Source: Clitopilus passeckerianus (taxonomy: Eukaryota; Basidiomycota; Agaricomycetes; Agaricales; Entolomataceae). Taken from it: a stretch of 64,000 nt of DNA. The stretch covers positions 150,595-214,594 of the forward strand of contig CALYLX010000021.1 of assembly GCA_944990035.1 (NCBI GenBank), given 5' to 3'. Position numbers and translations under genes: made by a program. This document shows, piece by piece, positions 10,799 to 23,411 of this stretch (positions are counted from its first letter, which is position 1; each line of letters opens with the position of its first letter). Under the pieces are notes generated by a model that saw only the letters and a list, made by a program, of their open reading frames with translations, had not been told where the DNA came from and did no database searches.

Positions 10799-11561
10799 TG
10801 CGGCGTAGGAATCTAACGTAGGCCCGGTATCACAGGTAGTGCTTTTCTTATAAGGCTCACTTTCGTGAGAGTTCGGGTGAATCGGGTCCTGCCTTTCTGT
10901 GCATTTCAAAGGCAGTGCACGGGAGGATTAGAAGATGGAAATGATCAGTCACGCGAATTGAGGCGTAAATATCAAGGGAGGGTGTTTGAGCCGTTCTTGG
11001 CGGAGGAAGGAAGGCCCACGAGAGAACTCGAGACAGTGAGCAAATAGCTCTAGAATCGATAATGCAAGGGAGCCATTCTAGCCTTGCTGAGATCGATGAT
11101 TAAAGGCAGAGAGAACCTAGGAGAACGTTCTAAAGGTTGCTTTGCAGACTGACGAGTTAACTCCCGAAAGAGAAGCAACGCTCTGTACAGCCCGCATGAT
11201 GGACTGTTGCGTGATTAGGTGGTCGTCATCGTCTCCTGGCTCCAAGTTCAACCCCGTGTCCAGGAAAGGTCAACGCGTTATTTGGTCTCCTTTGTTATGA
11301 CCTCCCCTAAATCTATGTCCTGCGAGCCAACGACCCACTAACCTAGACCGGTGGGCGATCCCTCTGACGCGCAGGAGCACAGTCATCAGCCCCGTAGATT
11401 GAGGTGCAAATATCAATCAGAAGGTAAAGTTGACGCAATGGTACAATTTGTGGCGTAGCTGTATGTAAATATATCCCATGGACCCCTGCCTAACTGCAGA
11501 CGGCGTACGCCTTTGTCCTCCTTGTTTGCTTCCCCTGCGCTTCAGAAGATCATGGCAGCAC
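10799..11561. other. Intergenic stretch between DUF6593 copies B and C
   Basis: Holds repeat copy 3 (about 11258-11315). A 60-codon open frame at 10865-11047 has no recognisable content. Confidence 0.45.
11258..11315 (+). repeat. ACGCGT-centred dispersed repeat, copy 3
   Basis: A degraded first box (CGTGTC), AGGAAAGG spacer, AACGCGTTATTTGG at 11272-11285, then ACCTCCCCTAAATC. Same layout as copies 1 and 2. It is about 480 bp upstream of the DUF6593 B start at 10798. Confidence 0.5.
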
Positions 11562-12259
11562 TCATCCTCGGGCAGTCGTCCACTGATGCTGAGCATGCTT
11601 GTCTAGATAAACTACCTTGGCCCTCTTCTCGGTATCTCTCATTCCTCGCTCTATCATCATGAATGAGGCAAGGACCTGATCTCTGTATCTCTCTGTGCCG
11701 GCTTCAAGCCATAGGCTGGGCTGGGCACCTTGGATCATACGGGCTGCAGGTCGAGTAAGGTCTTCTGCTGAGTAGAGCTGGACGAAGTCCACTTAGTTCC
11801 TGGATATGTGTAGTGAATGAATGAGAAGGAAACTCACGACCAGCCGATGAACGGGGTCAACTTTCCAGTGAAAAGTGCCAAACTCGGTTTCAAGAATAGT
11901 CATAGGTCTATGGACCGGGTTTATGAGCTTCAGTCGTGAATAATAGCACAAAAGGACAGCGTTACTCACCGCCCATCCGTATCCTCCGTCTTCTTTAGCC
12001 ACTTCTTCAGCTGTATCTCTTTCCCACCATTATGGTACGTGAAGCTAATTACATCGGGTAGAAAATCTCTTTGCTTGATAACAAAGAGTAGTTCCTGGTT
12101 GTTCACATCCCGGACTTCTGTTCGCATCTGCATGCGATCCGGTGTAGTAATCCGGTACATGGGCTGACCCTGGACGGAGAGAACAGCGCTACGCATGCTG
12201 TCTTTGCTGAAATCCAACTGAACGGGAGCTGGGTTGACGAGAGTAATTGTAGAATCCAT
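11562..12259 (-). CDS. DUF6593 family protein C
   Basis: Three exons: 11970-12259, 11838-11907 and 11562-11777, giving 191 residues. The first two exons together are again exactly 120 codons, so this gene has one intron (splitting Arg97) that copies A and B lack, while the downstream intron is at the same position in all four. Visible blocks are MDSTITLVNPAPVQLDFSKD, GQPMYRITTPDRMQMRTEVRD, LLFVIKQRDFLPDVISFTYH, LKKWLKKTEDTDG, ILETEFGTFHWKVDP, then LYSAEDLTRPAARMIQG and LWLEAGTERYRDQVLASFM. No signal peptide or membrane segment. Function unknown. It forms a same-strand tandem pair with copy D, its closest relative. Confidence 0.85.
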
Positions 12260-12982
12260 ATGTGATATGAAATTCAGGGAGAACCGTTGGTAATGACCTG
12301 TGTGGGGAAGACGACGAGTATTATAAGGGAATTCAAGTCGCCAAATCCTACTTGACAATGATGCAAGGCACTGTTTCACATTGGATGCTGTGTTTGAGCG
12401 GTAAAAGTGCTGTAGAAGTACGCGGAGACAAAACTATTCTCAGCGTTTCAAAATCCCGGAATATCCTTGAGTTACTAGTATGCAGTGTTAGAGGAAACGA
12501 AGGAGCGTATTGAAGCGCAAGTATGAATCCTTCGTCAAAGACAAGATTAAGCCTTGGTGGAGGATAGACGGGGTAGAAGGAGCGGCCCCAACAGGAAGAA
12601 GGGTAAATAGCACTGAAGCCGAAAACGAGTCATTCTAGTTTCCCTAGTGTTATCCTGAGGATCGTGGGGGACGGAAGGAGAGCGGGTACTTGACGAATAT
12701 TGTTTGACCCGAATGGAAGAAATGCACTGAACGAACCGCATGGCGGATTGTCGTGTGAGTTGAAAGCTCACCCACGCCGGATTTTGATTCAAGCTGAAGT
12801 TCATGAAGATAACGTCTTCTACGTTCCAAAGATCATTCAATTATCGTAAAACAGAACACATTACTCCAGAGACCTCGTAACCAATCATTTCGCAGCCTCA
12901 CCGGCAGCCTCAGCCTCAGCCTGTGCCCGCTTTTCGTTTGTCTCCCTTATAATGTCCCATCCCTGTGGGAAGCTCGTCCCAA
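12260..12982. other. Intergenic stretch between DUF6593 copies C and D
   Basis: One 97-codon frame (12547-12840 minus) is open but has no motif, and nothing similar lies next to the other copies. I do not call it a gene. Confidence 0.45.
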
Positions 12983-13688
12983 TTAAATGCCAGGCGTGAA
13001 CTGAATGGCATTCTGAGTATGGGCATCCGTCAGAACGACTTTACTTCTAGCTTCCGTACCTCTCATCTCCCGCTCGATAACCATGAACGAGGCGAGGATC
13101 TGGTCCCTGAACCTTTCAGTGCCAGCTTCGAGCCATAGGCTAGGCGTGGCACCTGGGATCATCCGCGTTAGGTGTCGAGTAAGGTCGTCTGCTGAATAGA
13201 GCTGCACAAAGGCGTCTTAGTTGGCATGTATATTGGCTAGAAGATGAAGAGAAGCAGGCTCACCACCAATCGATGAATAGGATCGAGTTTCCAGTAGTAT
13301 GTGCCAAACTCATTCTCAAGAATATGCATCGGTCTAAATCAAGGCCAAAAATCATCAGCTTCGTGCAAAATATGACAAAGCCAAAAAGCGACGCTTACCT
13401 TCCATCTGTATCCTTCGTCTTCTTCAACCACTTCTTCAAATTCCTCTCCTTGCCGTTATTGTGGTGCGTAAAACTGATAACATCTGGCAATAAATCCCTT
13501 TGCTTGATCACGAAGAGCAGTTCGTTATTGCTCAGATCCCTAACCTCCGTCCGCATCTGCATGCGATCTGGCGCGGTGATCTGGTAAAGAGGTTGGCCTG
13601 AAACCGAGAGGACAGCGTTCCGCATATTATCTTTGCTGAAGTCGAGTCGGATGGGAGCTGCGTTGACGAGCGTGAGTGTCGAGTCCAT
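12983..13688 (-). CDS. DUF6593 family protein D
   Basis: Three exons with the same boundaries as copy C: 13399-13688 (290 bp), 13264-13333 (70 bp) and 12983-13201, giving 192 residues. Donors are GTAAGC and GTGAGC. Conserved blocks are MDSTLTLVNAAPIRLDFSKD, GQPLYQITAPDRMQMRTEVRD, LLFVIKQRDLLPDVISFTHH, LKKWLKKTKDTDG, ILENEFGTYYWKLDP, LYSADDLTRHLTRMIPG and LWLEAGTERFRDQILASFM. C and D are recent tandem duplicates: exon lengths 290 and 70 are identical and most core residues match. Function unknown. It is divergently placed from PRP4 across about 0.8 kb. Confidence 0.85.
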
Positions 13689-14514
13689 GGTGGGTGTTAC
13701 TCCCTGTGCGTGCGTGCTGGGATGCTTGGGGAGAAGTCGGCTCGGTCCGTCATTATAAGGAATCTGGCGACTTTGAACCTGAAATCTCGCTTGATCATAA
13801 GGCGTAACAAGGCGGTGCAAGGCAGTGTATTTCCGCCCGAATTGGGGAGTTGGGCCGTGAAAGTGCTGTAGAGCTATACGGCTACCAAGCTATCCTTGGG
13901 AAGAATTTCTCAATGATTCAAGTAGAGCAGATACAGTTGCAGATCGTTTTTCCGAAGTCACATAACTTGAACAGTGGTTTTCCAGTGTTTCTGGGCATAT
14001 TGGCCCCAACTGCGAAGAAAGCACGAGGCTAGGGGATCTTGTAGCATAATGCAAGTCTGTAGAGGTATCGGAGGGATTGAAAGAGGTCCCAGAGTATGGT
14101 GTCCGCCTAAAGCAAATACCCTTGACGAAGAGTTGAGCTATAATTACGGTGGTGGCTGCCCCAAAAGCGCCGTGGATCGTAGAGAAACCGTGCCTCCTCT
14201 GGTGTTCTTTGCAATATACATGATAATTGACTCCGGGAAGTCTTAGGAAACGTTGGGCAGTGGCGGTCAGCGTCAAGCTTTGGCTGAGCAACTCAGGCTG
14301 CTAAAGCTAAAGGTGCAGGCAAACAAATGTAAATACAAAGCCTTACTTCCTGTTCGGTCTTTCTCTCCACAAGCACGACCGACGACGGCTACGAGCTTTT
14401 TTACTTTCGCTCAAGTCGCCCTTCAATTTCTCCTTTGTTTCTGAGCACGTCTTACACTTTCTTATCCTTGATCGTGCGGTCTTCAGTAACCCAAATTATA
14501 ACCATTTTCAACGA
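13689..14514. other. Divergent intergenic region between DUF6593 D and PRP4
   Basis: Probably holds both promoters. The 133-codon frame at 13890-14291 on the minus strand shows no family pattern. A pyrimidine-rich tract precedes the PRP4 start (about 14360-14470). Confidence 0.45.
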
Positions 14515-17209
<2,695 letters not shown>

Positions 17210-18788
17210 GAAGATATCGAGTAGCGTTTATATGTACATGCACATGCGGACTTTTAGTTGCAGTAAGATAGTCATTAATTAAGATATAGTACACATGTTG
17301 AATGTAGTTGTTTGTTCCCTGTAACGTTGGGTGATGCCTTGAAGGCCAGGTGTGATGGCATTCCCAAAATCGGAATTTCAACCAAACTCTGTTCGTTTGA
17401 TCCTTGACTCTGTGGATCCTTGTCCCACCTTCGGGCTTCGTACAATCATTCTTTGGAGTTTATCATTGTTCAAAAGGCTACGTGAACCCTACCGTCGGAA
17501 GGTGGCGCAGCTCTCTCCCGCGGAGTACGCGTTTCTCGAATATCGCGTCGAAAAACGTTCTGTCGGGCCTCAGCAGCGTCGGGATATCGTCAGTATCGGA
17601 CTCTTCGGTTGAGAAATTTTCAAGTTGTTCAAGAAGCCATTCAAGACGTCCGCGAGGACAATGGTAAAGCTTACGGTCGCTGTGCCTCCGAGCCAAATCC
17701 ACACTCCGCAAATTTTGTACACAATCTTCGAGCTTCGGGGGTCCGACCATACCGGCTGCGGAAGAACATTGTCTTCCCAATTCTTGAATGCAATCTGAAC
17801 TGCACACACCACTCTGGCTATTCCTGGTTGACCCGCTTTAGTCAAATTGCATGTGTCGGATTTTCTCAAGGATGGTCATACCTTTCCCATCGCACGTCGC
17901 AATGTCTAAGGACCGCATTGTCGCCGGATTTGCCTATACTCTCAGCTGCGCAAACTTGGCACAGACCTTCGTTGATCTGACAGCTAAGAGGACTTTAATT
18001 GGCCGGCCTCATTCAAACATACCGTACGTCTGTCAAAGGATGGGAAGATGTTCCTTGAGTTCAATGAAACTCGTCGATCTCTTCCCTTATGCAACTTATC
18101 TTGGAGTATATACAGGGCCCTTGACAGGATCTATCCCAACAGATCTAATACGCCGCACACCGAGTACGGAAGCCTCAGAGATATGTGAGTGTAATTGCAT
18201 GAATAACTGTTCTACGACAATATCATATGATTACGACCGACGTCACTAACGGGAGCAATCCTCTCTTAGCAAACAGTTTACTACTTGGATTTCTGAGATG
18301 CATGGCGTTCGAAAACGAGGGTCCCTAGGGAGCTCCCATCCACACGGCGAGTTAGGAGTCTCACGTGTTTAATGCAAGTATCATGCCCATTTCAACTACC
18401 TCTAACTTTTTCAACGCATGCTAATCGTCTGACATAGGACCCCATAATGGGATTGCAAATTCGCTGCGTATCAATTAAGTGTGCCCCAGAACTTCCAGAA
18501 GCTCTTCCACAGGTGGATCTAAATCTTGGATCTTCCCGCGCTACTTTCGCCATGCTTCCTTGCCCCTCTGACTTCTAATGTGGTTGTGGCTGGACGTGCG
18601 CTGATAGCGACCTGCATCTTTTTCTCTCGCATAGTTCGCGCCAGCTGTCTATTCTGCTTGTCTTCCCACCGAATGGACACCCGCTCGTTCCCACTACAGA
18701 TGCCGCGGCCAATCATTAGGGTTTATCAAGGCGGCTCCAGAGGAATGCAGAATCTGCTAACTTTCGCCCCACCGCACCTGCTGGAGCA
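17210..18788. other. Intergenic stretch between PRP4 and the cyclase-family gene
   Basis: About 1.6 kb with no intact gene. The only coding-like trace is the possible membrane-protein remnant at 17478-17869 on the minus strand, listed separately. The remaining open frames are short and unpatterned. Confidence 0.4.
17478..17869 (-). pseudogene. Possible decayed membrane-protein remnant (DUF6534-like)
   Basis: Two overlapping minus-strand frames read like pieces of one agaricomycete multi-span membrane protein. One (17570-17869) has VVCAVQIAFKNWED and WIWLGGTATVSFTIVLADVL, the sort of hydrophobic segment found near the sixth helix of DUF6534 proteins. The adjacent frame (17478-17800) continues with a hydrophilic ESDTDD stretch that would follow it. 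They are out of frame with each other and no intron joins them. No start or complete helix set is seen up to 18.3 kb. The family assignment is weak. Confidence 0.25.
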
Positions 18789-20755
18789 ATGACCGGGAAG
18801 CGACTGAGAAGCATTCTGTCGCATTTCCTTCCGGGAAGCTCTGAGAACTGTGCAGAGCCTGCTGCAGAGCAGGATATCTTGCCTGCGTTCGACGAGCTCC
18901 CAGGCTTCCACGAATTCAAGGGGTGCGCATGGGATGTATGGGGTCCCGATGACCAGCTGGGAACGGTAAACCTGCTCACAGAAGAGTTGGTCCAGCGCAC
19001 GGCGAAGGAGGAAATCAAGTCAGTCAACATCACAATTCTTTCTTTGCCGTAGTACTGATCAAGTGTAGGTCCGGAAAGAGTGTCTCTCTGAATTGGTATG
19101 GCTTTCTTCGAGAGCACCATGAGGTCGCATGGGAATAGCCTTAACATCACCACAGGCCCTTGAACTTTCCGGAGAAACCAGTGTTCGGTCGCAAAGCCCC
19201 AGAAGTGACGATGAAGTCTTTCGCTCTGCATTCGGAGGGTCCCAAGATGATTAGGGATGACATAATATGCATCGTAAGGACGACTGGAATACCATGATAA
19301 GTCGACACCGAAGCTAACCTAGAGTATAGAACACCCAATCCGGTACTCAATGGGACGGCTTGCGACACATGGGTGTTCTGGAGCATGGGGTATTCTATAA
19401 CAAGTATGTTATGCGTTTGAACCGGACAGAAATGATTAATTTGACCTTTTCCTCAGCACTCCGGCAGCATCAATGCCCACAGGCGTCGTACCGATGCCAG
19501 ACCCACAGCAGATTGACGCCGGTCTGATGAAACTTGGAATTCAAAGTGAGTGATCTGCTCACTTCGTCATTGGACCAAGATCTCTAAAGAACAATGTTTC
19601 CAGATTGGGCCGACCACGGTATTTGCGGACGTGGCGTTCTCCTTGACCTCGTTCAATATCATTCCAAAGGCAACACTGCTCCTCTATCCTACGATCCTTG
19701 GTCGCCGCACGGAATTACCGTAGCCGACTTGGTGGCCTGTGCTGAGGCGCAGAACGTCACGTTCAGACAAGGGGATATCCTTATCCTTCGTGTGGGTTTC
19801 ATCCAGAAATATAGCTCGGCGACACAGGAGGAACGAGACGAACTGGCTGAAAAGCCCCCTGCATTGTGAGCATCAATCTCGAGTCATGGGTTTTGATAGT
19901 AGGCTGGTTCATCAAGGGGGCTGAGGCGACGAACCTGCATCTTGGGCTGACAGAGATTTATCCGTATTTTTGCACATACACACAGAACAGCATATCTGAC
20001 AAGATTGGCAGTGCAGGAATCGAGCAGACAGAAGACATGAAACGGTTTTTATGGTAAGTATCTCCAAAGTTTAGCGGGACCGAGAGCTTATGACAGATCT
20101 TGTACAGGAACAACCACTTCGCAGCTATCGCGTCCGATCAGCCAGCGCTAGAGGTACGCGTCATATATATTTTTATGCCTTGTTTGGGCAGAAATTAATT
20201 GTGGTGGAAATCATCAACAGCGATGGCCACCATTAGATGGTGCCGTCCATCTGCATCAAGTGGGTACTATTCAGTGTTATCGATATGTTCCGACGCGAAT
20301 CTGACCTGGCACCTCCATTAGACACTCCTAGGGTAAGAATTCATATTTACACAGGTTACCCGAGCTCGCATTGACGTTATCGATTTGTGTCGTGCCATCA
20401 GGTTGTGGGGTATGCCCATCGGTAAGTCTTGCGCGTGCACTCAGATGATCCGTCAGTCCACCATTTGTTGCCGAGCTGATACATATCCTTGTAGGAGAGT
20501 TGTTCGATCTTGAGAAGTTATCCAAGATATGCTCGGAAACGGGCCGGTACACCTTTTTCTTTTCCTCATGGCCGTTAAATATGTGCGTCCGGGCATTCAT
20601 GATTCATTACCCCTGTCAATCCCTCTAACTTTGTGACAATCAAGAATTGGCGGCTGCGCAAGTCCTCCTAATGCAGCGGTACGTATATTCAGCTCTGCTC
20701 AAGTGGTAAACACGAGGACTCATGTCAATGTCAATCCATGAAGGCTTTCTTCTGA
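18789..20755 (+). CDS. Cyclase family protein (kynurenine formamidase-like metal hydrolase fold)
   Basis: Member of the Pfam cyclase family (PF04199), metal-dependent hydrolases related to kynurenine formamidase. Physiological substrate unknown. Fourteen exons close in frame at 363 residues: 18789-19018, 19069-19095, 19156-19273, 19330-19403, 19457-19545, 19604-19865, 20012-20053, 20108-20153, 20221-20259, 20322-20332, 20402-20421, 20495-20582, 20645-20678 and 20744-20755. Family blocks are FDELPGFHEFKGCAWDVWG and DDQLGTVNLLTEE near the start, SVSLNWPL, the active-site region QSGTQWDGLRHMG, ADHGICGRGVLLDLV, GDILILRVGF, GIEQTEDMKRFLW, HFAAIASDQPALE and LLGLWGMPIGELFDLEKLS. The usual metal-binding HxGTHxD is QSGTQWD here, a form I recall from fungal members. 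The first 30 residues precede the domain and may be an over-extended start. Confidence 0.88.
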
Positions 20756-21083
20756 ATGATCGGAGTAATTGATATCGAGAGACCACGTTTTAGCTCATTA
20801 ATCCTTGTAATACATCCTTGCGGGCTTGTACTCCTTTCTCCTATCTGATCCGCTACCTGCGGTTGTGAAGAGCCATGTTTTCCTTCTTTGAGCGTGCAAT
20901 GAGGCATGATACATCCATTTCTTGCCCAATTCAGAGTTCCTAGTCCGGTAAATCTGATCCAAGATGAACGTTTTGGTCACGTGCACTAGCGTTCTTCGCA
21001 TCAGAGCGTGTTGCTCTAAACAAAAACGTCTTCGCCTTCCATTCTTTCGACCGCAGAACTAGCGCTCGTCGCTGGCAAGAACG
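20756..21083. other. Intergenic gap upstream of shugoshin
   Basis: About 330 bp. Small minus-strand frames (20798-21001, 20940-21125) have no family pattern. Probably the shugoshin promoter. Confidence 0.45.
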
Positions 21084-23095
21084 ATGAGCAGACGAGAGTC
21101 CAGAAACTCGCTCGGTGCGGGGCAAAACGATGCATTACTAGAGTTTGAGAACTGTGAGTGGCCTTATAACCCCAGGTTCTGGCAACCCTGATGAAGTTGG
21201 TGGCATTATCTTTTAGTCAAGAAGAAATTTCTACTCGCCAACAAGCACATAACAAAGTGAGCTGGCCCAGGTGACGACGAGGGATCTGACTTATGATGTT
21301 TTCGCTAGGCTTAATTCTACACTGAGCGTACGGATCGAAGAGCTCAACAGCCAGGTATCCGTCTTACATGTCGAGAACCTTCGCCTCCATGCAGCCGAAA
21401 TCGCCCTCCATGCTCAAGTGAAACGTGAACGAGAGAAGTCACGTACCGTCCTTGCCGAGACCGAGCTTGCTGTGAGTGCCAGCCGTCAACTCTATTTCCA
21501 ACAAAATGAGATTAACCAAGCCTCGCAGACACTGAACTTAACGAAACACCTCGCCTATCTCCGTCAGGCTTTTAATATAAGCACAGCACCTCCTGAACCT
21601 ACCGCGCCTCCTTCACCTCGTGCCAAATACGCACCTTCAGCTCTTCACACTAGCCCGGATTCATCGCAAATGAATCGCCTCTCCAGGGCACCAAATATTC
21701 CTGGAATCGACGAGGAAGAAGAGCCTGAACATTCCACCTCTGAAGATGTCCGAAAAACCCCTAGTCCCATGCTCAGGAAGTCCAAGGACAGGCCACGCTT
21801 GTCTGGTTCTCGATTGCCGCTTCCATCTCGAATGTCTACTCCACCCCCAACGAATGTTTTCGAAGAACCAGAAATGGAAACTTCTACTGTTACCAAACGT
21901 GGAAAGTCCTCGAGGAGACAGAGTGGCCTAATTTCCATACCGAATGAGGCACTTTCGGTCCCCAGATCTCCGAGTCCTGCTTTCGGTTCGCCGATCCGGC
22001 GAGCAGCTGGGCTGGCCGAAGCAGAGGAGGAGAATGCTGCGATAAGAGGCGAGGTCAAGTTGGACACGGATATGGATGTCGATGTTGAGGAGCTGGTGCC
22101 GGCACCCAAGAAGGAGAGGAGAAAGAGCCGAGGGAAGGAACGTGAAATACAGGAAGAACGAGACTCCGGAAGCGATGTCATCCCCCAACCACGCGAGAAG
22201 AAACGGGCGAGAGAGAGAATGGAAGAGGAAAGCGACAAAGATGGTGGGGGCAAGGCTCGCATCAAAGACACCGCTAATCCCCGTCCAGCTCTCTCTCCCA
22301 TAGGCAACACTGGTATGAGACCCTAAATCCTAACCGTCGTGGCATAATACTGATATCTCATCTTTCAGTACACGAAATTGACGCAGAAAGCTCCACTCTG
22401 GCGAACGCTCGAAATGCTATTGAAAAGTCACCATCACCCCCAGCTCGGCTATCTACCAGTCCCCCTCCTGTCGACTCAGACTCCCTGGCAACAGGTGGTC
22501 GAGAACGACGGGCTAGGAAGAGTGTCAACTATGCCGAGCCCAAGCTCAACACGTAAGTCTCCACCACTGTACTAGATTGCTGAAATTAACGCCACCCAAC
22601 CACAGGAAAATGCGGAAACCCGACCCGGCTCCCGGAACAGCGCCACATAAGAAAAGAGCCTCAGCAGCAGCATCCCTCCCCAGCTACAGGCTACCACCAG
22701 AAGACCTCCATCCCGACCGTGGTGCTGATACTCGACCTTCCTGGGAGCTCCCTCGACGCAGTAATGGTGGCGCACTAGATCCGCTGACCCTGCCTTTACC
22801 ACTATCGCGGCCAGCATCAGCAGCAGGCAATACACCAATGCCACCACGTCCATCTTCGTCGTCCTCTTCATCATCATCGTCCGCGCTGAAGAAGAAAAAA
22901 TCGCGCCCTCAGCTGCCGTTCAACGAGGATGAAGACAGCGACGACAGTGCTGGCACGCAAGCGGATGCTGAGTTTGTGGGGAGATTGGGCACCTCTTCCT
23001 GGGTGGAAGGCAGGAGAAGAACCAACAGCACAAGTAGCAGGAAGGGTTCCACAAGTGGCGACGAGGGCGGCAGGCGGCATAGCATGGCGGTGTGA
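21084..23095 (+). CDS. SGO1: Shugoshin (centromeric cohesin protector)
   Basis: Protects centromeric cohesin by recruiting PP2A and binding phosphorylated H2A at centromeres. Five exons (21084-21153, 21217-21256, 21309-22312, 22369-22552, 22606-23095) close in frame at 595 residues. The N-terminal coiled coil spans about residues 18-115: ALLEFENFKKKFLLANKHIT, then KLNSTLSVRIEELNSQVSVL. This is the arrangement of shugoshin's PP2A-binding coil. The middle is long, charged and Ser/Pro-rich with many KR-rich stretches. The C-terminal shugoshin basic motif lies at about residues 416-437 and reads RRARKSVNYAEPKLNTKMRK. After it comes a Ser tract and an acidic patch. The two short first exons mean the N-terminus is easily missed by single-frame scanning. 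It converges with the gene at 23412-25122, leaving about 315 bp. Confidence 0.92.
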
Positions 23096-23411
23096 TCACC
23101 TAACGTGATTAATTATTAGGGGAGCCGGAAGCCCCTATTTGTATTCATGAACACCATAACGACTTTCACGACCTACACCAACTTTACTTACTTTCTTTAT
23201 TTTTTGGGGTATTTGGGTATTTACTCTATGTATGCATTATTTTCGATGCAGCCCACAACCTGTCCTTTACATTCCAGTCTGTTTTAATAATTACAACATC
23301 ATAAAGCGAAACAAGCACAACAGGGTATGAGAAGTATAAAAATAGGATAATGCAAGTCATGGTACAAGAACAAACAAGCATTGGTGAGAGAAGGGTTTTA
23401 GTTGCGTAATA

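Noticed and set aside
12547..12840. 97-codon frame between DUF6593 C and D
   Set aside because: No motif, no matching sequence beside other copies, lies in a probable promoter.
13890..14291. 133-codon minus frame upstream of PRP4
   Set aside because: No domain pattern and no intron support; lies in a divergent promoter.
21645..22310. 221-codon antisense frame in shugoshin
   Set aside because: Shadow of the charged low-complexity middle of SGO1; no motif.
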